DNA of 64,000 nucleotides from Acinetobacter puyangensis (GTDB lineage: Bacteria > Pseudomonadota > Gammaproteobacteria > Pseudomonadales > Moraxellaceae): positions 309,722 through 373,721 of the forward strand of contig NZ_OANT01000004.1 in assembly GCF_900096995.1 (NCBI RefSeq), read 5' to 3'. Shown here piece by piece: positions 30,209 through 40,934 of this stretch. The position numbers and the translations under genes are program-made. The notes beneath the pieces were generated by a model that ran no database searches, had not been told where the DNA came from, and was given only the letters and a program-made list of their open reading frames with translations. How positions within the stretch are numbered: position 1 is the stretch's first letter; every line of letters begins with the position of its first letter.

Positions 30209-30457
30209 ATGATGACAACTTGGGCATTACAGGATGCAAAAAATCGTTTTAGTGAAGTTGTTCGTAAAGCATTATCAGAGGGAGAACAGGAGATTTGCGT
30301 AAGAGGACAGCCTGCCGTGACGATTATTGCCACAGAAGAACTGAAACAATTACGTCAGCAACACACCAATTTAGCTGATTTTTTATTAAACTCACCTTTA
30401 CAGGGATTAGATATTCCAGAACGAGAGCAGGATATGGGTCGAGAGATTGACCTATGA
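30209..30457 (+). CDS. Phd/YefM family antitoxin
   Basis: An 82-residue protein. WALQDAKNRFSEVVRKALSEGEQEICVRGQPAVTIIATEELKQL is the Phd/YefM fold: N-terminal DNA-binding dimer domain, then a flexible C-terminus (FLLNSPLQGLDIPEREQD) that would wrap the toxin. AAGGTG precedes a double ATG (30209 and 30212). Its stop overlaps the PIN toxin start by four bases. It should neutralise the toxin and repress its own operon. Confidence 0.9.
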   Translation: MMTTWALQDAKNRFSEVVRKALSEGEQEICVRGQPAVTIIATEELKQLRQQHTNLADFLLNSPLQGLDIPEREQDMGREIDL

Positions 30458-30888
30458 AGTATTTATTAGATACCTGTGTAATTTCTGAATTTACCAAACC
30501 ACAACCACATTCCAGCGTGATTCAATGGTTACAAGCGACACCAATACAATTTCTCTATCTGAGTAGTCTAACAATTGGAGAAATCCAAAAAGGAATTAGT
30601 CAGCTTGACGTTTCTATACGCCAACAACGATTACAATCATGGTTAGATGAAGATATTCCTTTACAATTTAAACAGCGCATTTTAGATGTTGATGAACAGA
30701 CCTGTCGATTATGGGGACAGCTTTGCGGACAATATGGTAAGCAAGGCAGGAATTTACCTGTGATTGATAGTTTATTGGCAGCGACTGCAATATCCAGACA
30801 AATGGTATTGGTTACTCGAAATGAAAAAGATTTTTCTATTATTGCAGGATTACAATTACTTAATCCTTGGTTGTCTATATCAAATTAA
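30454..30888 (+). CDS. VapC-type PIN domain toxin
   Basis: A 144-residue PIN-domain ribonuclease. The acidic residues are present: Asp6 in LLDTCVISEF, Glu43 in LTIGEIQKGI, Asp105 in VIDSLLAATA and Asp126 in VTRNEKDF. FitB/VapC-type toxins cleave tRNA or rRNA and stop translation when the antitoxin is degraded. The ATGA overlap with the antitoxin gene shows translational coupling. It stands just upstream of ligA. Confidence 0.9.
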   Translation: MKYLLDTCVISEFTKPQPHSSVIQWLQATPIQFLYLSSLTIGEIQKGISQLDVSIRQQRLQSWLDEDIPLQFKQRILDVDEQTCRLWGQLCGQYGKQGRNLPVIDSLLAATAISRQMVLVTRNEKDFSIIAGLQLLNPWLSISN

Positions 30889-32961
<2,073 letters not shown>

Positions 32962-32971
32962 GGGAACATAT

Positions 32972-33523
32972 ATGAAAAAAATCATGTGTATTTTGATTAG
33001 TCCATTACTTTTATCCGCATGTCAGACCATGACGGTCAGTGAGTGTCAAACAGCCAATTGGTCAGCCTTGGGTTCGCAGGATGCTTTAAAAGGCTATGCC
33101 AGCCGTGCTGAATCACGTCAAGACAGTTGTAGCAAACAAGGGGTGAATATTCCGACTACGCTAATACAGCAATATCAACAAGCATATGCGCAAAGTATTC
33201 AGCAATATTGTCAGCCGGAAAATATTTTTAACTTATCTTTAACGGGGAGTGGCAGCATTAGCGCCTGTCCAGAGCCGAATCATACCAAGCTAAAACCGTA
33301 TCATCAGGTCGCATCCAATTATTATCAAACTCAGCAAAGTATCAAATATACTAAACAGGATATTGATCGTCTGGATGATCAATTGATTAAAGAAGAGGAT
33401 AAGGCCAAAAAAGAAAAACTGATGCAGGATCGTATTTCCAAATCTCGTGAGTTGGAAAGATACTATGATGAATTAAAACAGGCACAAGTGCAGTTGGATG
33501 CACTTAAAAATAGCCTGCATTAA
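32972..33523 (+). CDS. DUF2799 lipoprotein
   Basis: A 183-residue protein with a lipoprotein signal peptide: MKKIMCILISPLLLSAC, lipobox Cys17. CQTANWSALGSQDALKGYASRAESRQDSCSKQGV matches the DUF2799 domain, and a charged helical C-terminus (DIDRLDDQLIKEEDKAKKEKL) probably forms a coiled coil. Function is unknown. It follows ligA by 10 bases and has GGGGAA before its ATG, so it is co-transcribed with ligA. Confidence 0.85.
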   Translation: MKKIMCILISPLLLSACQTMTVSECQTANWSALGSQDALKGYASRAESRQDSCSKQGVNIPTTLIQQYQQAYAQSIQQYCQPENIFNLSLTGSGSISACPEPNHTKLKPYHQVASNYYQTQQSIKYTKQDIDRLDDQLIKEEDKAKKEKLMQDRISKSRELERYYDELKQAQVQLDALKNSLH

Positions 33524-33534
33524 AATCAAAAAAT

Positions 33535-33565
33535 GTTGTCTATCGTGATGAAAACGATAGACAAC
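33535..33565. other. 12-bp perfect hairpin between convergent genes
   Basis: GTTGTCTATCGT and ACGATAGACAAC around a seven-base loop lie between the convergent lipoprotein and reductase genes. There is no T-tract, so it is either a weak bidirectional terminator or a 3' mRNA stability hairpin. Confidence 0.55.
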
Positions 33566-33577
33566 TGAAATCGTGGG

Positions 33578-34639
33578 TTAACGTTTTTTCACAATACCAT
33601 CATCAATCAATTGCTGAAAATGCTCAATCAGACTTTGATGAATATCACGGTATTGAATGCCAAGTTCATCAATACTACGTTTATTATTAAAATAAATAGG
33701 GTAACCCATATTCAGTTTGACAAATTGACGGGTTAAACCAAATAAAGGCGCAATCAGCGTAAATACTGCTTTAGGTACTTCAAATCGAGGGAACGGATAA
33801 CGACCACCAAAATGGGCTTTTAACACTTTCCCTATTTCTAATAAACTCAATGTCCCACCGCTGATGATATAACGGCCGCTAGCATCTGGCGTAAATGCAG
33901 CTGCAATATGTGCATCAGCCACATCACGCACATCAACAATACCATTCCACATTGGCGGTACACCTGCCAGCGTTGTCCCATCACCAAACTGTTGTAAGAC
34001 TTCCACACTACCAGACTGAGTATTGGCGGTTAAAGAGGGTCCCATCACCAGTGCGGGGTTAATGCACACCAAATCCCAGCGACTCTGTTCGGATTGCATT
34101 TTCCACGCTTCACGTTCAGCTGCAACCTTGGAGTATGGGTAGGGTTGATGATCGGTACTACTGGTCGTATTCCAGTCATTCTCATCAAAACAACGATCTG
34201 GTTTTTTAAGAATCTCAATTGCATCACCATAGGTTGCAGCAATGCTAGAAGTCAAAACCACACGTTTGACGCTTTCGGTACGGTTTACAGATTCCAGAAC
34301 ATTTTTAGTGCCTTGAATTGCAGGTTCAATAATATCTTTTACAGCGTCTTTATAATTGCTCACCACAAAAGGCGATGCAGTGTGAATAACAATTTCACAG
34401 TCTTGCATTGCAGCATCAAAATCTTTTGGCTGGAGTAAATTTGCTTTAAAGAAATGAATAGCACCGGAAGAGCTTGCAGCAATATCAATTAAATGTTCAA
34501 TACTTTTTTTATTTGCAGGATTACGCACCGTGGCATGTATGGTAAAACCTTGACGTAGCAAGTTCGCAATGATCCATCCTGCTACATAACCTGTTGCTCC
34601 GGTGACCAGAATAGGCTTGGATTTATCCACAATTGTCAT
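33578..34639 (-). CDS. NAD-dependent epimerase/dihydroflavonol reductase-like protein
   Basis: A 353-residue extended short-chain dehydrogenase. PILVTGATGYVAGWIIANLLRQGFTIHATVRNP is the T-G-x-x-G-x-x-G dinucleotide fold with an Arg fitting NADP, VVLTSSIAATYGD supplies the Ser, and HQPYPYSKVAAEREAW has the Y-x-x-x-K catalytic pair. Members reduce aldehydes, ketones or flavonoid-type substrates; none can be assigned. The open frame extends 33 codons upstream, but ATG 34639 has GGAAA before it and starts right before the Rossmann fold. It is a stand-alone gene. Confidence 0.88.
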   Translation of the reverse strand: MTIVDKSKPILVTGATGYVAGWIIANLLRQGFTIHATVRNPANKKSIEHLIDIAASSSGAIHFFKANLLQPKDFDAAMQDCEIVIHTASPFVVSNYKDAVKDIIEPAIQGTKNVLESVNRTESVKRVVLTSSIAATYGDAIEILKKPDRCFDENDWNTTSSTDHQPYPYSKVAAEREAWKMQSEQSRWDLVCINPALVMGPSLTANTQSGSVEVLQQFGDGTTLAGVPPMWNGIVDVRDVADAHIAAAFTPDASGRYIISGGTLSLLEIGKVLKAHFGGRYPFPRFEVPKAVFTLIAPLFGLTRQFVKLNMGYPIYFNNKRSIDELGIQYRDIHQSLIEHFQQLIDDGIVKKR

Positions 34640-35003
34640 ATTCGAATTTCCTTTTTTATCGAGAAGACAGCAAGAAATAATACACACTAAAATATTTATC
34701 GTCGTTTCTATTGTGCGTATGAAACGGACATCTGACAAGGAATATTGAAAGACTGATGCGAATATTTGTAAATCTTGATAAAGCCATTAGATGAATTAAA
34801 ACAATATTGCAAAATAAATAATATTATTGAATACAAATTCAACAGCTTAAAGAAAAGATAGTATTTAAATACAACCTGGAGATAAAGTGTAAATGCGTTT
34901 GTTTCTCATTTTTAATTATTATAAATCAAACATTTAAATACATTTTTGGCTTTTAAATTATCCTCCAATAGTGCATAATGCTTGAAAATTGAGGAGCAAT
35001 ATT

Positions 35004-35468
35004 ATGAAAGGCAATCCAGCAGTCATAGACTATCTTAATATGTTGATCGGTGGCGAACTGGCTGCCCGTGATCAATATTTGATCCATTCCCGTATGTATG
35101 AAGATTGGGGTTTACCAAAAATCTACGAACGCATTGATCATGAAATGCAGGAAGAGGCAGCACATGCGGATGCGATTATTCGTCGTGTATTATTCCTTGA
35201 AGGAACACCGAATATGAATCGTGAAGATATTAATGTCGGTACCGATGTGGTGTCCTGTTTAAAAGCAGACCTTGCCCTTGAATATCACGTGCGTGAAAAA
35301 TTGGCAAAAGGCATTAAATTGTGCGAAGAAAATGGCGATTTTATTAGCCGTGATATGCTGCGTCAGCAATTGTCTGATACCGAAGAAGATCATACTTACT
35401 GGCTGGAAAAACAGCTAGGTTTGATTGAGAAAGTTGGTTTACAAAACTATATCCAGTCACAGATGTAA
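35004..35468 (+). CDS. bfr: bacterioferritin
   Basis: A 154-residue four-helix protein. Ferroxidase ligands are visible in [23 protein letters not shown] (Glu18), [14 protein letters not shown] (Glu and His near 51-54), [14 protein letters not shown] (Glu94) and [15 protein letters not shown] (Glu127, His130). Met52 in HEMQEE is the haem-binding position. It stores iron and detoxifies Fe2+. GAGGAG 8-13 bases upstream decides ATG 35004. It stands just before an iron uptake locus. Confidence 0.96.
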   Translation: MKGNPAVIDYLNMLIGGELAARDQYLIHSRMYEDWGLPKIYERIDHEMQEEAAHADAIIRRVLFLEGTPNMNREDINVGTDVVSCLKADLALEYHVREKLAKGIKLCEENGDFISRDMLRQQLSDTEEDHTYWLEKQLGLIEKVGLQNYIQSQM

Positions 35469-35481
35469 TCGTAATGAGATG

Positions 35482-35508
35482 AAAAGGTCGGCAATTGCCG
35501 ACCTTTTT
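35482..35508. terminator. intrinsic terminator after bfr
   Basis: AAAAGGTCGGCAATTGCCGACCTTTTTT: a perfect palindromic stem with a T-tract, separating bfr from the fecI-type gene. Confidence 0.92.
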
Positions 35509-35549
35509 TATTCGAATAATTTGAAATAAACATTTAATATACTTTAAGC

Positions 35550-35587
35550 TTGAGAAAAATTTACTTACAAGTGATAATAATTATTAT
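35550..35587 (+). promoter_or_regulatory. fecI-type gene promoter with overlapping Fur-box-like palindrome
   Basis: TTGAGA at 35550-35555, a 17-base spacer and GATAAT at 35573-35578 form a good sigma-70 promoter. The perfect palindrome ATAATAATTATTAT at 35574-35587 covers the -10 box and resembles the A/T-rich GATAAT repeats of a Fur box. Repression by Fur-Fe2+ would fit an iron uptake regulator. It lies about 30 bases before the sigma factor start. Confidence 0.55.
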
Positions 35588-35614
35588 TTATATATACTTC
35601 TGGTGATTTGTACC

Positions 35615-36136
35615 ATGTCACATTCCCCAGCAACAGAACTTGTCCAATATTATGATGAATTAGTGAATTATATCAGTAGAGTATTTGGTAATAGGCAAAT
35701 TGCCAATGAGATTGTGCAGGAAACTTATTTACGAGTTTTACAAAAACCTGAAAAATTTAGCCAATTAGAAAATCCAATTGCATTTTTGAAAATAGCAAGC
35801 TGTAATATTGGACGAGATTATCTTCGAAAAAATCAATTAGAAATTTCTTATGTCGAGCAAGAAATAATAGCACATGAAGTTTTTTCTGAATTTAACAGCT
35901 TGTTTACCCAGCAGGAACTGGTCGTTGCAAAAAAACAATATAGCCAGATAATTTTACAAAAAATTCAACGCTTGCCGCCCACATGTCAGGATGTTTTTTT
36001 ACTGATCCAGTTTTATGGCATGTCACAAGTCGAGGTGGCAGAGCAACTGGGCATTTCCAGAATGATGGTGATTAAGCATTTAACCCGGGCATTACAAAGT
36101 TTTCTGCCTGTTTTTATTGAGATTAAAGATGAATAA
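35615..36136 (+). CDS. FecI-type ECF RNA polymerase sigma factor
   Basis: A 173-residue protein. Region 2 reads LVQYYDELVNYISRVFGNRQIANEIVQETYLRVLQKPEKF, with the D/N-A-x-E-I-V-Q-E-T-Y core of iron-starvation sigma factors; region 4 is IQRLPPTCQDVFLLIQFYGMSQVEVAEQLGISRMMVIKHLTRAL, a helix-turn-helix. ATG 35615 is preferred over GTG 35603 because GGTGA stands eight bases before it. It should direct transcription of the TonB receptor gene once freed by the FecR-like protein, whose start lies inside its last codons. Confidence 0.9.
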   Translation: MSHSPATELVQYYDELVNYISRVFGNRQIANEIVQETYLRVLQKPEKFSQLENPIAFLKIASCNIGRDYLRKNQLEISYVEQEIIAHEVFSEFNSLFTQQELVVAKKQYSQIILQKIQRLPPTCQDVFLLIQFYGMSQVEVAEQLGISRMMVIKHLTRALQSFLPVFIEIKDE

Positions 36137-37031
36137 TCCCATGGATCACAAACATTCCAAAAAAAATACAGTGCCATCACAACATAGTCTACAGGACATT
36201 CAACGCATGATTTCCTGTTTTGAAGACGAAATTCTGCCTAATATTCCATCAAAAGAGGAGATATTGCAGCGGGCCAAGCAACGCCGCTTGCAACGACAAA
36301 AAGTAGGTTCATCTTTATTGTCGCTTGTCGGGGTAGCAATTGGACTGTATTGGTATAATCCCAGCTATCAACAGCAAAGCTATGTGAGCCAATTAGGTGA
36401 ACAAAAGCAGGTGATGTTAAGCGATGGCAGCCAGATTGAACTAAATACTAATACTAAAATTACTGTACAACAACACCTACGCAGTCGGGAAATCGTTTTG
36501 CTACAAGGTGAAGCCATGTTTACTGTGGCCCATGGACAGAATCCTGTTTCTCGTTTATTTGAGCGTGATTTTACTGTGACGGCTGGAGATGTATGGATAC
36601 GAGACATTGGCACGATTTTTAATGTTGATAAACATCGTGATGATGAGGTAATGGTCACTGTACTTGAAGGTGAGGTGGAAGTTCGTCGTTTAAATGGCAA
36701 GTCTTTGTCAATGCATTTAACTGAGCAACAGTCGATTCATTATCAGAATGAGCAGTTCGGTCCAGTTAAGACGATTGATGGCTATGCCATCACGGCTTGG
36801 CAAACAGGAAAAATTGTATTTGAACAGAAACCTTTGCAGGAAGCTATTCATAATTTTCAGCGTTATTCTGATTTTACCGTTGAGATTGAGTATGATCAGC
36901 TCAAACAGATACCGATTAATGGTCAGTTTCAGGCAAAAAATTATCAACAATTTATGCAGGCTTTGCCGCATGTTGCGCCTGTAAAAATACAAAAGATTAA
37001 TGAACATCATTGGAAAGTTGAACGGAAATAA
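36129..37031 (+). CDS. FecR-type anti-sigma regulator
   Basis: A 300-residue protein. The cytoplasmic N-terminal sigma-binding part (HSLQDIQRMISCFEDEILPNIPSKEEILQRAKQRRLQRQ) is followed by one membrane helix (VGSSLLSLVGVAIGLYWY) and the periplasmic FecR domain (QVMLSDGSQIELNTNTKITV; VTVLEGEVEV). The C-terminus (FQRYSDFTVEIEYDQLKQIPINGQF) resembles the STN-binding region. It would sense substrate-loaded receptor and activate the sigma factor. ATG 36129 overlaps the sigma stop by eight bases. Confidence 0.9.
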   Translation: MNNPMDHKHSKKNTVPSQHSLQDIQRMISCFEDEILPNIPSKEEILQRAKQRRLQRQKVGSSLLSLVGVAIGLYWYNPSYQQQSYVSQLGEQKQVMLSDGSQIELNTNTKITVQQHLRSREIVLLQGEAMFTVAHGQNPVSRLFERDFTVTAGDVWIRDIGTIFNVDKHRDDEVMVTVLEGEVEVRRLNGKSLSMHLTEQQSIHYQNEQFGPVKTIDGYAITAWQTGKIVFEQKPLQEAIHNFQRYSDFTVEIEYDQLKQIPINGQFQAKNYQQFMQALPHVAPVKIQKINEHHWKVERK

Positions 37032-37121
37032 AAATATTTTTCCAACTCAGGTTTACACTTGATGCAAATGAATCGTCTTAACACATGAGAATTACTTTTT
37101 TGTTAAGACGGAGTTTAAATC

Positions 37122-39722
37122 ATGGGGATTCAAAAAACTGCTTTAAGTCTGGTGATGGCCACACTGTTGTATTCCACCAGTGTATATGCACAAAATGTTG
37201 AATTAAATTTACCTGCACAGCCGTTATCGCAATCGGTACAACAGCTGGCACGACAAGCCAATGTTGATATTATTTATATTGGTGATATTTTAAATAATAA
37301 AACTGCGCCCAAAGTACAAGGTAATTTATCTGTACAACAGGCATTACATCAATTATTGCAAGGTACAAATTTAGTTGTTGAAAAAAAGGGTAGTGTCTGG
37401 AGTATTGTAGAAGGGACTAGATCAAGTTCGCAGGGTGAATTGCGAGAGGTGACGAATAGTATACAATTACCTGTCATTGTGGTGAAAGCCATAGATGATG
37501 ATCCAAGAGAAGACTCAAAAAACAATTATGGGGTCAATCGTTCCAGCAGTACGACTAAACTGGATCTGGCACTCAAAGATACACCGCAAAGCATTACCAT
37601 TATTACCCAGAAACAGATCGAGGAGCAGGCACTGACGGATGTCAATAAAATATTGGAAGCCACGCCGGGTGTAACTGTACAAAACTATGGCGTACCGGGT
37701 GCGGGACGTGCGACATTCTATTCCCGAGGTTATGAAATTAATAATGTGATGGTGGATGGTGCACCGACATTGATTAGTGGTACACGGGGTATGGAGTTAC
37801 TTGCAGGTATGGATACGGTAATTTATGACCGTGTTGAAGTAACTCGAGGTTCTACCGGCTTAAGTACCGGAACCGGAGACCCCTCTGCCAGCATTAACTT
37901 TGTACGTAAACGCCCGGGATTTGAAGCAGAGCGCAGTGGCAAGATTAGTTGGGGAATATGGGGAAAGAAGCGTGTTGAGCTGGATGTTTCGCAGCCTTTC
38001 ACTAGTGATGGTAGTATCCGTGGACGTTTTGTGGGTGCTTATGCACAGGGTGGAACGTATATTGATCGTATCCAGGAAGAAACAAAAACATTATACGGTA
38101 TCGTGGAAGCGGATTTAGGCGAGAAGACCACCGTTGCAGTCGGTGGTACATGGTTTGACAAAGATATTGATGATGCCAGCCCACATATGACAGCTATTTA
38201 TTCAACGACTTATAATACATATAAATCGGGTCTATTTGATTCAGGAAGTCGAAAATGGAATGCTGCAACAGATTGGTCTTATGCACATACAAGAATGTGG
38301 AATGGTTTCTTAACGCTTGATCATGCTTTTAATGATCATTGGAAACTTTCTACCAATTACCAATATACGCGGAGTATGCCGGATCGTGTTTGGGGGATTT
38401 TAGGGTCGGAATGGTATAATGCGACTGATAATACAGCCAGTATTAGTATAGGTCGCGAAAATGATGATTCCAAAATTCATAATCTGGATATTAGCTTATT
38501 GGGAAAGTTTGAACTATTTGGGCGAGAAGCACAGATTGCTCTAGGGGCTAATGGTTTTAACCAAAAAACTTTTTCTCCAAATTATTACACATCAAGTTGG
38601 AGTAATTCTCCATCATGTAGTACATCAATACATGCAATTTGTACTACTCTGGAAGATTGGAATGGTCATATAGCTTATCCTGAAAATTCAGGGCGTACTG
38701 CTCTTAAATATGGTCAATATCCATTGGATAAAATGATTAGCCACAATGATATTCATGAAAAACAATATGGTTATTTTTTTAGTACAAAATTTGAACCTAT
38801 AGATAAGCTTAAAGTTATTTTAGGTACACGTTTTAATCATTATGAAATTAAGAACAATTTTTATAATGTATCAAAAATAAAAGAGGAACTTAATTCTTAT
38901 GAGTATTCACCAAAAGATAAATGGATACCTTATGCTGGTTTAATTTATGATTTAACACCTAATACGACTGCCTATGCCAGTTATACAGGGATTTATAAAA
39001 CTCAATTAGAAAAAGATAAAAATGATAATTTCCTTCCATTTATTGAAGGGAACTCCTATGAAATTGGAGTTAAAGGTGCATTAATGGATAATAAATTAAA
39101 TCTGGCAACGGCCATATTTAGAATGAAAGAAGAAAACATTGCTTATTTAGATTCGAGTCCAACTTCTGGTACATTTACCTGTACCCCAGTAACAGGGACA
39201 AGTTGTGAAATTATGTACGCTAGTGATGGACCTACTATCAGCGGCTTTGAAATCAGTGCTCAAGGACAATTAACCCCCAAATGGCTGATTAATGCTGGTT
39301 ATACCTTCTTACATGTAAAATCGCAAAATGGCTATGAACGTATCTCAGGATCTTCCATGACCACAGGGGATTATAGTTATGAACGTCCCAAACATGCCAT
39401 TAACTTGTCTACTTCATATTTAGCCACAGATAAATTAACTGTAGGAGGTTCAATTCGCTGGAAATATAAAACCACTCAAGGAATTTCTTACTGTACAGAT
39501 ACAGGGTATTGTTCCGATACAACGACGAGTGCTAATCAAATTGCCCGTTCACAGGGTGGTTTTGCTGTGGTGGATTTAATGGCACGCTATCAGATTAATG
39601 AATATATAAATCTGGGTTTAAATATTACTAATCTATTTGATAAAGAATATAGATCTAATGATCTGGGTAGTGTATATGGCATACCAAGATCAGGTACCAT
39701 TTCTTTAGGATTTAAATTTTAA
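37122..39722 (+). CDS. TonB-dependent siderophore receptor with STN signalling domain
   Basis: An 866-residue outer membrane protein. Signal peptide to about residue 23 (SVYAQ); STN domain about 26-105 (LNLPAQPLSQSVQQLARQANVDIIYIGD); TonB-box-like LPVIVVKA; plug about 145-270 (DTPQSITIITQKQIEEQALTDVNKILEATPGVTVQNYG); then a 22-strand barrel ending in the usual terminal Phe (ISLGFKF). The STN domain marks it as a transducer that signals to FecR. The ligand is not predictable: it could be a ferric siderophore of the FpvA/FoxA type or ferric citrate. It is 90 bases after fecR. Confidence 0.93.
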   Translation: MGIQKTALSLVMATLLYSTSVYAQNVELNLPAQPLSQSVQQLARQANVDIIYIGDILNNKTAPKVQGNLSVQQALHQLLQGTNLVVEKKGSVWSIVEGTRSSSQGELREVTNSIQLPVIVVKAIDDDPREDSKNNYGVNRSSSTTKLDLALKDTPQSITIITQKQIEEQALTDVNKILEATPGVTVQNYGVPGAGRATFYSRGYEINNVMVDGAPTLISGTRGMELLAGMDTVIYDRVEVTRGSTGLSTGTGDPSASINFVRKRPGFEAERSGKISWGIWGKKRVELDVSQPFTSDGSIRGRFVGAYAQGGTYIDRIQEETKTLYGIVEADLGEKTTVAVGGTWFDKDIDDASPHMTAIYSTTYNTYKSGLFDSGSRKWNAATDWSYAHTRMWNGFLTLDHAFNDHWKLSTNYQYTRSMPDRVWGILGSEWYNATDNTASISIGRENDDSKIHNLDISLLGKFELFGREAQIALGANGFNQKTFSPNYYTSSWSNSPSCSTSIHAICTTLEDWNGHIAYPENSGRTALKYGQYPLDKMISHNDIHEKQYGYFFSTKFEPIDKLKVILGTRFNHYEIKNNFYNVSKIKEELNSYEYSPKDKWIPYAGLIYDLTPNTTAYASYTGIYKTQLEKDKNDNFLPFIEGNSYEIGVKGALMDNKLNLATAIFRMKEENIAYLDSSPTSGTFTCTPVTGTSCEIMYASDGPTISGFEISAQGQLTPKWLINAGYTFLHVKSQNGYERISGSSMTTGDYSYERPKHAINLSTSYLATDKLTVGGSIRWKYKTTQGISYCTDTGYCSDTTTSANQIARSQGGFAVVDLMARYQINEYINLGLNITNLFDKEYRSNDLGSVYGIPRSGTISLGFKF

Positions 39723-39729
39723 TTAAGCT

Positions 39730-39768
39730 TCCCCTTATTTTTCACATTAAGGATAAGGGGGATTTTTT
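39730..39768 (+). terminator. intrinsic terminator after the TonB receptor
   Basis: TCCCCTTAT and ATAAGGGGGA pair around a 14-base loop, followed by a run of T at 39763-39768. Confidence 0.82.
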
Positions 39769-39798
39769 AATTTCATCATTTCAATAAGAGAGTTTTAT

Positions 39799-40209
39799 AT
39801 GGTGTATGGTCAGGAATATACAATCATTCGTGATTTGTTAAAACATAAAAATATCAAAGTCACTTTGCCAAGAATTATGATTTTTCAAATTTTAAAAAAT
39901 TCCAGAAAACCCATAACAGCTTATGAGATTGAAAATATACTCATTAAGAAAAATTATCGCACCAATCTTGCAACTATTTATGCCACATTAAAAATTTTAA
40001 AAAATGCTGGTCTGCTTTATTATCATAAAATTAATAGTGAACAGGCACAGTATTCTCTCGCTTCCATACATAGTCCGATCCAAATCATGTCAGCCTACGG
40101 GATCATCCAAACTTTAGATAATGAAGAAATTGCTCAGCATATTCACCAATTGTGTATAAAAAAGCAACTCACTTTAAAATCCTATCAGATTACCATTCGG
40201 GTAGATTAA
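39799..40209 (+). CDS. Fur-like protein with degenerate metal sites
   Basis: A 136-residue protein. The first 80 residues (LLKHKNIKVTLPRIMIFQILKNSRKPITAYEIENILIKKNYRTNLATIYATLKILKNAGLLYYH) are the Fur winged helix, including the recognition helix N-L-A-T-I-Y-A-T-L. The C-terminal half keeps a dimer-like outline (DNEEIAQHIHQLCIKKQLTLKSYQITI), but the H-H-D-H and C-x-x-C metal elements are replaced by SIHSPIQIMSAYG. It follows the iron receptor by 76 bases beyond a terminator. It may be a metal-independent or partner-dependent regulator of this locus. Confidence 0.78.
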   Translation: MVYGQEYTIIRDLLKHKNIKVTLPRIMIFQILKNSRKPITAYEIENILIKKNYRTNLATIYATLKILKNAGLLYYHKINSEQAQYSLASIHSPIQIMSAYGIIQTLDNEEIAQHIHQLCIKKQLTLKSYQITIRVD

Positions 40210-40210
40210 A

Positions 40211-40774
40211 TTATTTCTTCTGCAATTTCTGTATATCCTTTAATACCTGATCAGCATGGGTCTGAGTATTAACACTACTATAATGATAAACCACGACACC
40301 TTGCGGATCGATTAAGAAACTTTCACGTTTGGCAACTTTGGCAATCCCCAGATTTCTCACAATCCCAAGCTTTTGCGCCAATTGATGATCTGAATCTGCT
40401 AGAATGGGAAAGGGTAGACCCAATTTTTCAGAAAATACCTGATGCGATTTGACATCATCCAGACTTGCACCTAATACCACCGCATTGGATTTTAAAAATT
40501 GCGGATAAAGTTCTTTAAATTGTTTGGCTTCTTGCGTACAGCCCGGTGAATTATCCTTAGGATAAAAGTATAAAACCACCCATTTACCTTTATAGTCTTT
40601 TAGTTCATGCCATTTCTGGTTTTGATCCTGTAACTTGAAGGCAGGCGCAAGTTGCCCCACCCATTGTTTTTGCCCTTCCTGACTGGGTTTAATGAGTGAG
40701 TTCTCGGCGAAACTTGAACTGGCTGTAATGGACAGCGCGGCGATTGAAATTGCACAACATATATTTTTTATCAT
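40211..40774 (-). CDS. periplasmic BCP-type peroxiredoxin
   Basis: A 187-residue AhpC/TSA-family protein. A signal peptide (MIKNICCAISIAALSITASSSFA) precedes GQLAPAFKLQDQNQKWHELKDYKGKWVVLYFYPKDNSPGCTQEAKQF; Cys79 in S-P-G-C-T is the peroxidatic residue. The Cys five residues later that many BCP proteins use for resolution is absent, so it is probably of the 1-Cys type. It reduces peroxides in the periplasm, unlike cytoplasmic Bcp. ATG 40774 is chosen because it begins the signal peptide. Its stop is next to that of the convergent Fur-like gene. Confidence 0.85.
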   Translation of the reverse strand: MIKNICCAISIAALSITASSSFAENSLIKPSQEGQKQWVGQLAPAFKLQDQNQKWHELKDYKGKWVVLYFYPKDNSPGCTQEAKQFKELYPQFLKSNAVVLGASLDDVKSHQVFSEKLGLPFPILADSDHQLAQKLGIVRNLGIAKVAKRESFLIDPQGVVVYHYSSVNTQTHADQVLKDIQKLQKK

Positions 40775-40934
40775 TGTTGGAACCATAGGTTTAAATCGGA
40801 ATTATTCTCATCATAGCAGAAATAATTTCTCAAATTATAAAAATTATTCGCTGAGATACAACAGGTCATTTTGCCATAGGACTGCGGGCTTAAATATGTA
40901 AAACTATCGCGATTCTGTTTTTGACCGATTTATT

